From Owenia fusiformis (lineage: Eukaryota > Annelida > Polychaeta > Sabellida > Oweniidae): a stretch of DNA of 64,000 bases. Positions 36,030-48,400 of the stretch are shown in pieces. The notes below the pieces were generated by a model. That model did no database searches. It worked only from the letters and a program-made list of their open reading frames with translations, and was not told the origin of the DNA. Made by a program: the position numbers and the translations under genes. Position 1 is the first letter of the stretch; the number at the start of each line of letters is the position of its first letter. Location: NCBI GenBank assembly GCA_903813345.2, contig CAIIXF020000004.1, forward strand, positions 19,874,477 to 19,938,476, read 5' to 3'.

Positions 36030-37470
36030 GGTTGGAAGGTACATTCATGTTGATTACACTCTGTGTTTGATATCATAACCGTCATCTTGATAGCATTGCA
36101 AAGTTAGAAGGTTCGTACTTGTTGATTTCACTCTGTGTTTGAAATCATAACCGTCAACTTGGTATCATTGCAATGTTAGAAGGTTCACACTTGCTGGTTT
36201 CACTCTGTGTTTGAAATCACAACCGCCATCTTGGTATCATTGCAAGATTAGAAGGTTCATACTTGTTGATTTTACTCTGTGTTTGAAATCACAACCGTCA
36301 TCTTGGTATCATTGCAAGGTTGGAAGGTTCATACTTGTTGATTTTACTCTGTTTTTGAAATCACAACCGTCAGATTGGAATCATTGCAAGGTTGGAAGGT
36401 TCATACTTGTCGATTTCACTCTGTGTTTTAAATCATAACCGTCATCTTGGTCTCAGATTGCAAAGCTAGGGAGTTCATACTTGTTGATCATTACAATGCT
36501 AGGATGGCTTATCCTTGCGGATAACACTATCTTGGGTTTAAAATAATGAACATCACCTTGGAATCATGCATTGCAATGTTCGTAGATTTATCCTTGTTGG
36601 TAGCATGCACTCTCTTGTGTATTACAATTATTACAATTATCTTGGTATCAAAGCAATGTCCGTAGGCTTGTTTTCGTTGATTACAATCACTTGTGTTTGA
36701 AATCATGATCCTCATTTTGTTATCATTGCAATATTCGTAGACTTACACTATCTTGTTTTGAAATAATTATCGTCATTTTGGGTTCGTTGTGATGTCCGTA
36801 TGCCCTATTCTTGTTAATTACACTATTTTGCGTTTGGAATCATAACCGTCATCTTTGTATCATTGCAAGGTTACAAGGTTCGTACTTGTTGATTTCACTC
36901 TGTTTTTGAAATCATAACCGTCATCTTTGTATCATTGCAAGGTTAGAAGGTTCGTACTTGTTGATTTTACTCTGTGTTTGAAGGTTCATACTTGTTGATT
37001 CCACTCTGTGTTTGAAATCACAACCGTCATCTTGGTACCATTGCAATGTAAGAAGGTTCATACTTGTTGATTTTACTCTGTGTTTGAAATCACAACCGTC
37101 ATCTTGGTACCATCGCAAGGTTGGAAGGTTCATTCATGTTGATTACACTCTGTGTTTGATATCATGACAGTCATCCTAGTTTCATTGCAATATTCAAAGG
37201 CTCATCCTTGTGGATTACACTCTTTAGCGTTTGGAATCATAACCGTCATCTTGGTATCATTGCAATGTTAGAAGTTTCATAATTGTTGCTTTCACTATTT
37301 TGTCTTTTAAATCATAACCGTCATTTTGGTCTCATTGCAATGCTAGAAGGCTCATTCTTATCTCTCTTTTTCTTTGAAATCATGATTATCAGCTTGGTGT
37401 ACATTTTGTTCATCATGCTCATCGAAATCGTGACCGTCGTCACGCTAGATCATACGTGGACATTTTCGCT
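36030..37470. repeat. 72-bp minisatellite, block B
   Basis: Continues block A with the same unit. Degenerate units lie at about 36440-36840, more regular ones at 36840-37140, and it fades by 37470. It ends about 400 bases before the gene 2 promoter. Confidence 0.85.
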
Positions 37471-37867
37471 GCATGTTCGTAGGCACATGCAACTTAATGT
37501 CAAATACATAAACTAAAGATATTAAAAAATTAGAATACAAAGCCCGCTATTATTATGAAAATATCTCCTTTCATGGATACAAATCATGATATCCTTTGAG
37601 TATTGAAGCTATAGCCATTATTGTTTTAAAACACATTACTATTTCACGTGTACAAAATACCATGGCTGCAATTAACAATTCAAACTAGGCCCGAAAAGAG
37701 TGAAATTGGCAAGGAATACGGTAAACAGACACGTGCAATACTAGTTAACACTTAGAATTTCATAAGAATAATAATTACCAAACATTTGACAAATTATTCA
37801 CGTTGCATCAAGAAATAAGAGGATTAAATGCATGGGCGGAATAACATTAAGTACAAGAGTAAAATGG
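37471..37867. other. Upstream region of gene 2
   Basis: No repeat or gene seen. This is the likely proximal regulatory region of gene 2. Confidence 0.4.
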
Positions 37868-37930
37868 GTGTATATAAGTCCCTTTTTGCAGCACACAGCA
37901 CTCACACTGGGGCAACACCACATACAACAG
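37868..37930 (+). promoter_or_regulatory. TATA box and noncoding exon 1 of gene 2
   Basis: GTGTATATAA at 37868-37877, a probable start near 37900, and donor CAACAG/GTTAGT after 37930. No ATG is present in the exon. The end of the exon (GGCAACACCA) resembles the third locus (GGCAACATCA). Confidence 0.7.
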
Positions 37931-40900
37931 GTTAGTTGAATTTACTATCTTATTGTGAGTAGTTCTTCTATATATGCAAATTCATTTTTAATGTTATTTG
38001 AAATGTTTGTTTTTTACTTTGTCACATTTTCAAGCCATTTTAGTAAGGAAAACTATATCCGTTCACAATGTAGAATCTTGTGTTTAAATCCTTGGAATTT
38101 TTTCAAACCAATGTCACCATGTACGCCAGGCACAACTATGCGTTTTGTTATTAAGATATAATTTCTGGGAACTTTTGCGGGAATACGAATACTATAATTT
38201 GGTGTTGTAAAAGCTAAGATGGAGGACTTGCTAGAAGAAAAAAATACAACAAAATTAAATCGAATTAATTTAGATCTAGACTTTGCTTATTCTTTATCTG
38301 CGCATGTTCCACAAATATTGTTTATTTGTGAATAATGAGTTATTAGAGAGATTTTGCAACTCACTTATAGCATGTTTATTATTTACAATACATAAGTTAC
38401 TTATGAAGCGTTTGATTACGTCATCGCTTATTGCGCAGATCTATACGTCCATAAATTTGATATTGGAGAGTTTAAGCTAGCAATGTTTTTCACAACATAA
38501 CCGTGAACGGAAAGTACATGAATCAATATAGCACTGTATAGCGCGCATACAAAACAAGCGCTAGTTAGTCTAGTTCAGATACCCGTTCAGCTTCAGAGTG
38601 GAGAGTTTAAGCTAGAAATGTATCCGTGAACGGAAAGTACAAGAATCAATATAGCAATGTATAGCGCGCATACAAAATAAGAGCTAATTAGTCTACTTCG
38701 GATACCCGTCCAGCTTCAGTTTCGTGTTTAGAACGCGAAATTCCAAATTTCACGTTGGTCTCAACGGGAATCATTATACTCGTGTCTATTGGTATATACT
38801 AGGCTGGTAATCTTGATTTCGATAAAAAAAGTGGAATTACAAATAGTTGTCTAAACGTAAAATATCACACTTATTGACGTATAAAGTTGCGCAATAAATG
38901 ATGACGTAATGAAACGCTTTATAAGTTATACGTTATACGGGATTCGCACATAGCTAGGCAAGGTGTGTCCGATTCCAGCCAATCCGAACAGAGTATTCAC
39001 ATAATGAACAGTGTGTGAAATATCAATAACACACGCAAACTACTTAAACAGTTGTCATGGTGATGCTCCATCAAGTTATTACATATGACTAGATTATGTA
39101 ATAAAGTAAAATATATGGTAGTTAAAATCCTCCGTCATGGGAGTTCGAACTCTCCTGATAGAAAAGATAAAACAAGACGAAAAGAGCCAAGATTTTTTTA
39201 AAGGAACTAAAGAAGAATAGAGAATAGAAATGATATATAATACAATGTATATGCAAACCTAAAACCTGTTTCAGTACTGATATATTAGTTTGGAACACTT
39301 ATTCACCATTGAAATTGAGTGAATAACAATATTGACTCACCTCTTACTCGACAAGTTCTAAGCTGTTCGAGTTGCAGTACTAGTCTTACTCAAAAGAAGC
39401 CTGTCAGTCAAGTCAAGTAAGTAAGTCAACATTCGAAAATAAAAATCTCAAAAATCGTACATCTTTGATTTCCAAAATAATTTGTGAGGTGGTTATTAAG
39501 ATGGTAATACACATTTTTACGTATTAATTTTGAGTACATCTCGAATCCATTCTCAACAAAGCGTTCTCGAAATAAGTATTCGAAATGTTTGAGTTCGGGA
39601 TTATAAAAGTACAGTAAGATATACCGCTCCTTAACAAACTCCTTTGGGAACAAGACACAGAATCAAATGCATATTCTTCTTATTTACTCCCTGACACATG
39701 CCAATGAATGTTACATAAGTAAATATCTCCGTTTTAAATAATTTTGAAAACGCTGTTTTCTACAGGTGCCATTTTTCGTAATTGAAAAACAAAATTGAAC
39801 ATTTTGCATTTCTAAATTGATAAGTGTCTTGGAATACAACTTAATTGTAAACGATTTAAGTCATTAATAATATTTCCCTCAGTGATCCCATGCTAAATAG
39901 ACAGTAATTGGGTCAATGTTTTGTGTTCGACCTTGTTTTCATGACTTTTAAACATGAGCCGACGATTATGTAGGAAATTTCATTTCCAAATGAAAGCGTG
40001 TCAACTCCTGTTTTTGCACACCATTTAGCCTTTTATAATGATAGATCGCCAAAATCTGCACGTAGCTCCTAATTAGGCGATATGGTTTTAAATTTATAGA
40101 TGTAAGCAATAAACTCAAACAAAAATTCAAACCAGCCGCTATAATTTTGATTACACAAGACGAAATTTCTACTCCCGGGGAGCACTTTTGTAACACTTTG
40201 AAAGAGGATTCTTGAAAAATCGTTCGAATTTTCACAAAAGGTTTCACGTAATTTTATTGCTTCGTTTAAGCCTCGACTTATATCATACTCAAATCTTATA
40301 CCATAATTATAAATTAAAATGAAACATTTAACTCACCAGGTTATATGATAAACCGTTTCGAGAATTGATGATTTGAGTTAACTGTGGATATTTATAAAAA
40401 TGTAAGTCGCCATGTATTCGACAGTTAATGTACACACATGATGTACGCATAAACGTGTGACTAAAATATCAATTCGTGACTATCACATTTGGCTTTCAAA
40501 AATTAAGTTGGAAGTTACAGTGGTAGGAGATTAACGAAAACGTCAATCACATCCAAATATCCGAACGACGTCAAGTATTAATATTCACACTTTTCGTGCA
40601 TCTCGAACAAGGCAAGGTTCTGTTATCCAGCAATGTGCATTCCGAAAGAAAAAATTCACAAATATCAACAAATTTCATTGAGTAGGATATTACATTCGAA
40701 ATCACAACTTTCAAATTATTTGTTTTAACCAAGAATTGTAAGTACTTGAAACATGTTGTTAGTTTTTCAAACCGCATATCCTCATTTACCTTCTTTGACA
40801 AGGATGAATCCATTTGAAAACATGGATTTCTTGATTATTCTTCAATACTACCCTTGAAATATAAGTATGTAGGATATTACAGTGTAAATTGACACGCATT

Positions 40901-42206
40901 TGTTTGCTCCTTATCATGAACAAATAAATGCAGTACCATCTTGCAATATTTAAAAACAGAAAGTTCATTCTGTATTTAAACAAGAAAAAATACATTTATG
41001 GTTGGTTCATAATGAAAAATGACAAATAACATACATCTTTTGAAGTAGGGGTATACAGGGACACAGTGGAAAATCAGAAATTTAGGTCATATCCCAAAGA
41101 TTGCTTCACCAATATGTAACAGAACATCAAAATTATCATTTACACGTTTGCTAATAGGTTTATTGAAAATAATTAACCAGAGGTTTACTTCAATTGTGGC
41201 ACCATTCTTAGTAAATACTGATGAACATACGATTATCGAATGTTGACTAAGTTACTTGGCTTGACCGCTGTGCGAAAGTCAAAAATCTTTCGTATGCGCG
41301 ACAGAGGTAGGGTAGTGTTTTATCTCTCCCTTTTTGGCACTCGTACCAGGCTCGCCAGATGGAGAGGGTTGATACAGTGCATATACACTCTACTATACCT
41401 TGCATTTGGTGTTCATGAGCAACCCATTTGGCTTATTAGTAATAATTATGTTATTTGTTTTTATTTGTCGTTTCCTTATTAAAGGGTTCCGATTAGCATC
41501 CCGTATAAAAACAACATGGCGGCTCCAGGCGAATCAACTGGATCAGTCCATTTTTAAGAAATAAGGGGAGTTCTGTAAAATCCAGTGTATTGAAATTGTC
41601 TTTGAGATAAAGTTATCCGTTTTACTTTATAATGATTTTGAAAACGTTATCCAAAGAGTGATTGCGTTCAAAGAATACATGTACAACAGCCAATATAAAT
41701 CCTTGTATTAGAAACCGGTTTGTCTTGCTTTGTTTCATTTGTAGGATATTTCATATGCCAAGCTGTGTGCTATTACGTTATGGGAAAATTTAGATGCCAA
41801 TTTTTCCTTATTATACACAAATAGAAGATCCTGAAACTTCACCCATAAATCTGGAATTGATTTGTCAAAATAAAAATCACCCTTTTATAAATGTGTGACG
41901 ATCTATAATATACTTATGCTATATAACAGTTAGAGGTATTGACACAACGACCTCGAACCTGTGAACCCTTGAGTATTATTCCGGGATCGGGCCTTTTATA
42001 CTAAACGGTGAGCAACACCAGAAACGAGTGTTCGATTTGCTAAACGATATGCGTCACCCTTTAATGGTTTATCGGTTGAAAGTTAATGAAGGTACTTTCA
42101 AAAATATACTAAACGGTGCAATTAGACAAACAGAGTATCTTATGCATTTCTAGGGGTTAGGTATAGTAGAGTGATATAGTCCACTACTGGAACGTATCCT
42201 TTTTAG
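37931..42206 (+). other. Intron 1 of gene 2
   Basis: Holds a diverged TGGAGAGG element (38464-38830). The rest shows no coding exon. A T-arm-like hairpin at 39139-39155 is not a full tRNA. Ends at acceptor CCTTTTTTAG. Confidence 0.6.
38464..38830. mobile_element. TGGAGAGG element, copy 3, diverged
   Basis: Starts TTGGAGAGTTTAAGC. A second copy of the first 130 bases restarts at about 38597, so the 5' part is duplicated in tandem. The 3' end is lost after the GTGTCTATTG region. Confidence 0.65.
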
Positions 42207-42456
42207 ATCACGCTCATCATGATGTTTCATCTGATTCTGCTTGCCACAGCTTTGATTATACCAAATACCGAGGGAGTGGATGTAGATAAGATAAAAGCCC
42301 TCTATTCCAAACTCCCTAAGCATCTTTTAGAGAAGTTGTTTAGTAATAAGAAAGAAGATTCCCTCGCAGATGTCGTAATGGGAAGAAGTGGCTTCGACAT
42401 CCCGATTCCAGAAGGCTTCTTCGAAAGCCAATGCCTAGTCAGCAATCCGCCACCAG
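42207..42456 (+). CDS. Gene 2 exon 2: start codon, signal peptide, GRSG segment
   Basis: Acceptor TTTTTTAG ends at 42206 and the first of two adjacent ATGs is at 42219. Ends NPPP at donor CACCAG/GTAAGA in phase 1, like gene 1. Confidence 0.88.
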
Positions 42457-45400
42457 GTAAGACATTGGATGAGTGTTACCTTCTTCTAAGGCCACTGTAT
42501 CGTGGCCTTCTAGTACAGATATATTTCTGCATGAACAACTGGTCATGTCGTAATCATAAAATTTGAAATCATATGTCCGCCATTTTTCCACATCACAATT
42601 TGAATTGCGAGTTTTGGTCTTATTACCTCACCAAAAATTCCAAAACACACATAAAGTGATCAGTGTATTAGTTCACATCTTCTGGATCGCTAACTTAGAA
42701 TTTACAGCCAGTTACTAATGTCAGACGTTAACGACATTTCGTCCAGTTTTCGAACATCGCCATTTTTCTTGGAGCCATTTTGTTTTAATTTTAGACGAAA
42801 TCCTGATGAAATCATGTAATATCTCATCAAGGAACCGAGCTGGGTCCGGTTTGGTTAATGATTTATTTATCTGGCGATTTTTAAAATATTCAATAAATTT
42901 ATGACACCCCGGCATGCTTTTTTCAAATAGAGTTCACAGTATTCCAGATGCAATCCCCTCTAGCCAAGTATTGGCTAGAGACTCGAGTAAGATGAGTGTA
43001 TGATAATACATACATGGCACGTATGAGATACAAATAAAATGATGAGATAGAAGAAGAAAATAGCTTTAAAATGCTTTTTATTTGAAGTTTCTAGCTTAAT
43101 TTTGAAGGAAGTTGCATCAATTTTTGTAAAATTCGTAAAAATCTTATTTTGGCTTGCTTATGCCACGATCTCACCCCCCTGACTGAAAACCTTCGGCCCT
43201 CGGGCAGATATGTTATATTGGCCTCGGGATAATCCCAATATCCTTAACCTCATATAGGATAATCTCTATATCTATTTCACATATAGCTAGATATTAGTAA
43301 GACAGATTGCTTAACACCGCAACAATGTTAATCTACATAGCAGAGTCAAGATTGCTATTTGCACACAAGACAAAAATTACTTTCACAATTTTTAGATTAT
43401 AATAGACCAAAGGTCACGTTAGTTTGGAATACCAATTGCAACTGGAGGTGACTTATAGTCAAGCAAATGTTTAGTCAGAAAATAACTTTTGAAAGGAATA
43501 TCAGCGTCGAATATCAGGCTCAGATGAAGTATGTGAAACCGATGTGTGTCAGGGGAATCATGGGTTGTTTGTTGTTGTATTTTAGACGATTGCGCAGACA
43601 TCTGTTTCATTATCCAGACATCGTGTATGGAAAATGCAGGAGCAGTCATGGTCAGCATTCAGAGGGATATCAATACGATTATGGCTAAATTGAGTAATCA
43701 GTCAAGATTCACGATTGTTACATATAGTGATGAGGCTAGATCTATAGGAGGATGGGTTAAATATGACGGTGCGGTTGATACAGAAATGAATGAGACTGGA
43801 AGCACGTGTGATGATTGCAAAGCTCAGACACACAAAGCTTTACAGATGTGCCAAGATAGATTTCAAGTTCTAGAAGAAAACGATGCAGACGTGGAAAAAC
43901 ATTTTCTAAAGAATATTATTATATTTACCGATGGGATATCCTTTAATAGAAAGGGCGATATGGGCGCTGCAAAGCAAAGTACAATCAACAAGGCGTTGAT
44001 AATAAAAGCAACTACTCAAATCAACATGCAGGTATTATTTATTCGTCTGTTACCGCATATAGCTTTTTAAGTCATACATACCATTACGTACGTATATACG
44101 ATTTCAACGATTATTTTTAAAAGTTAATGGTGACATAAATAAATCATATTCCATATTATGGTATGGTATATTATGTTGTTATGTTATGTTATAATGTGCA
44201 GGAGACACCATTTCTACATTTTTACATTGTAGTCTACAAAGATGGAGCAAGAGCATATTATTTATCGAGGATCTCTAGATGTATAATGTAACATGTGCAA
44301 AATTGACATTAAGCGCTTATTTCTTCGTCAGGAATTGAAAATGGGTTTTATATACCTGGGGCAACACGATATTTTTCTCGGCCTCCAGTAACCTATCATA
44401 TAGTCATATTTGACATTGGTACCAGTATTTGATATAGTGTTTTAAATGTTTTATCTATAGAAAATGATGTGATACGGTGACATCAGAATGTTATATTGAT
44501 ATTGTAAAAATAGAGAATATATTCTCGCCACTAATGCACCAATCAGAGCCCTAGAAAGACCGTCATTAGATTACGATAATCCGATATGGTGATTTTTCTC
44601 TTCTGCAGGTTGTAAAGATTATAACAACACAGCCTGGCGATGACGTGACGGGAGATGACGAATGGGGGGTATTTATAAACCATATATTTCATACAAGGTG
44701 GTTTAAAATAAGTAGAACAAACATTAACGTTAATTGAGCAAAAGAGGCACGTGAGGCAACATTTATACAATATTAAAAGGTATGCTTGAATACGTTAATG
44801 CGTCAAATGATGAATATGCATGAACCTGAAATATTCTCTTCAATTGTAGGCATTAGACATGGATGCAGGAAGCAAGTTCCAGGATGTTCTAAATGTAAAC
44901 GGCCTTGGAGTTTACGGGGATCAAGATGTTGACATTGGTTTCTTACCATGCGGAGTGGAATTAATAGGTACAACAAGAGGGAAACGAGGAAGATACTCTT
45001 GGTTTTAACACCCCAGGCTCATTTGTCGTACGGCGGCTGTATGTTGGAAAAAATAGAATAAGTTCCCTACCCGAATAAAAGTTACCAAATTGTCATTGAA
45101 AACAAGAAATCGGGTTTACCGATGCAAGCTTGGAATGTGTAATTTGAATGAATTTGGGCAATCTGCGTGAGGTTTTTTTTCTGGTTCAGTTTGTAGCGCG
45201 TGCATACATAACACTGGAGAGGTTAAGCTAACGATGTTTTTCACAACGTAACCGTGAACGCAAAGTACAAAAATTAACAAAGGAATGTATCGAGCGCTCA
45301 TAGTTTTATGCGCTTAGTCTACTTCAGATACTCTTTCAGCTTCAGAGTTTCGGGTTTAGAACGGGAGATTTGAAATTTGACGTTGGGTCAACGGGAACCA

Positions 45401-48400
45401 TTTTACCTGTGTCTATTGAACACTATGCTGTCAGTTTTGATTTCGATGCACAGTTGAATTCTTGCTGAACACGATGATGTATGTCATGCATGATTTAGCG
45501 CCAAAAATCTTACGAAACGAGCTCGTTTAAAATATGTATTAGAAAACCAGCTATAAAACCGCATCAATGACATACTATAGAATCATTACACGCTATGGTG
45601 TAGTCTAAACAAACACTGGATTTGAACGGCTATTTATATGAGAAGGCTACATGAATTTGTATATGGTCGAGTGATACGTACAGGTTCAGTTTCGATTATA
45701 TATGCAAAGCTTAACCTCTCCAGTAAGGCTTAAATTAAACTTCTTTCTCATCATTCTAGGTGTTTTTGTCGCTTCATAAATAATGGTATATGAATGGCGA
45801 GTGAGGATTAGGTCGTATATTCATTAATCCACACGATCGCCGTAGCAAATATGACTGCTCAAAAATCATTTATAAATTGCACTCACAATATATGATGTAA
45901 ATATAGCATTAACGTTTTTATCCCACGATTAATGTGTTATCTGTACAATAACAGCTATTGATATTTCTGATATCATTGAAATTCGTGTGATATTTTCCAG
46001 AAAATCGTTTATCAAACTCATATGCGTGTGATATCGTTTATCTCACGCATATCCGTTTGATATCACATTTGCATTTCGCGCCACAATATTGTTGGAAATT
46101 AGGTCAGATAATTTATTCTCTTTTGAGAAAATAGGTCCGTTAATTTATTCTCTTTAAGTTTCATTGGTGTATTAAATTACGATTGTGTATATAATTTGAT
46201 TAGAAGGCTGCTAAATAACGATTTAAAATTGTATTTATGACGAACTATATCACAAGGTGATCGTAATCATGGGATAAACCTAATATCACATAATTTCTCG
46301 TGATATCATTTTATCGCCTCGTAGATATCAAATATCAACACTCATTCGCTTCGCTCACTCGTGTTGATATTTGATATCAACTCGGCGATAAAAATGATAT
46401 CACTCAAAATGATGTGATATTCTGTATATATATACGTGCAAAGTGTGTGCAGGCTGCAGCTGTAGTGTCCAACAGGCCGTACAGTAAACATACGTTTGCC
46501 GCAGAGTCACCTTCCATTTGCCCATGTATCTGGAAAAATACGCCCCCCGTAGGGAGACCGTACGGTAACAGTGCATCACCGTTTAATGATGAAACTGCTG
46601 TGGTATTCATAATTTTACTGGTTAATTTAGAAGCTACATTGTCCAATGCTGCAATCATTGCTATTGTTAGCATATACCTGTATTATATTCAAAGAGATAA
46701 GTATTGAAATTGAATTCGTTGTATACTATTTTCAGAGGACCCTGTGTGCTGTACAGCTGATGTTGTATTTATTATTGACCAATCCAACAGCATCAAAAAG
46801 AAGGATATCCATACGTTACTCGAATTTTTCGACGATTTTGTTAAAATCCAGGAAAAAATCCTTGAGCCTGGTTTTATTGACAGGACCGGTGGTTTACAGG
46901 TATGCAAGTAGTTTAACCTTATACACCCTATGCAGACAGAGCCTGTGGGAAATATTGGGTGCGGAGCAAATGAGCGGAGGGTGCGGAGCTAACGGTTATT
47001 TTTTAATTTAAATTTGGGATATTTCTGAAACTAAGCCGTTTTGGGACTTCAAATATACCAAGATATGTGTATTTGACACCAAATATCAATACAATTGTGA
47101 AAATAGTAGCGCAATTCATTCTATAGGGACGCAGTGTGCCTTAAACCTTTCCCAGACCTATATATTTTGAAATTATCCTTTTAATACTGAGTCCCCAGCA
47201 TTCATAAAAAATGGTGTTCAAGGTGCACTATCTATACAAATTATTTTTGCATTTTGGAAGCCAGGCAGTATCTGTGTGATTTTATAAAAATACGGAACTT
47301 TTTTCAGATATGAGCCCCCTCTAAATATTGGGTGCGGAGCAGCTCCATAAACGTAGCTCCGCACCCAATATTTAGAGGGGCTCATATCTGAAGAACATTT
47401 CCGAATTTTTATAAAATCACACAGATACTGCCTGGCTTCCAAGATGCAAAAATAATTTGCATGGGTAGTGTATCTTGAACACCATTTTTTATGAATGCTG
47501 GGGACGCAGTATTAAAAGGATAGTCTCAAAATATATAGGTCTGGAAAATGTTTAAGGCATACTGCGTCGCTATAAAATGAATTGCACTACTATTTTCACA
47601 ATTTTATTGATATTTGGTGTCAAATACACATATCTTGGTATATTTGAAGTCCCAAAACGGCTTAGTTTCAGAAATATCCCAATTTTAAATTCAAAAATGA
47701 CCGTTAGCTCCGCACCCTCCGCTCATTTGCGCCGCACCCAATATTTCCCACAGGCTCTGTCTGCATAGGGTGTTATATAGGCTTATATATTTTGACATAC
47801 TTAGTTTATTTCAATATAGATTAATTTATACTGTTTACCCTTTGCTGTTGTTGCTGTTTACCCTTTGCATTCGTTCGACTTCGCTTCTTAAAAGAGAGCT
47901 CCGTCTATACAGTTAGACTCTGCGCGGAGGGTAGTTGCTGTGTATACCCTCGTATACATGTTCCCATTAATAATGATTTTACAAGATTCAACGCTTGATT
48001 ACTATCTGAGTATTTAACCAGATGAGCATGATATGGTCACGGCGATGTTTTACAATACATTAGAAAATATTCAAGGTTACTAAGAACAAGTGAGAGACCT
48101 TTGAGATCGTGCTTGTGTTTTCATGAAGATTCATACAAAATACAAAATAGAATTTTTCCAATGTCGAAAATGCTTCAAAATCAATAATAACTGCATCATG
48201 TAACATACCATACCATTTCTTATGGATAAAGGTAACACACACTTCCTTTATGATAATTAAGGCTAAGCTGGAAAATAACATTTTGGTAAAAATTGCCATA
48301 CCTGCACATGTTATTTTCTGGTACAAAAAAAGTATGAAGGCATGTGTTAATTTCCTTGCTTTTTTCAAGAAAGTATCATTACATTGTCTCAATTTAGAAT

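Larger units (their letters stand above)
44968..46735 (+). other. Intron 5 of gene 2
   Basis: Contains the recent TGGAGAGG element copy 2 (45215-45722) and a strong hairpin at 46301-46402. Other sequence is AT-rich without exons. Confidence 0.6.

Noticed and set aside
34281-37133. Repeated SQPSSWYH frames in the minisatellite
   Set aside because: The unit length is a multiple of 3, so open frames arise automatically, on both strands and without splice or start signals.
39139-39155. tRNA T-arm-like hairpin GGGAGTTCGAACTCTCC
   Set aside because: No matching acceptor, D or anticodon stems are seen upstream.
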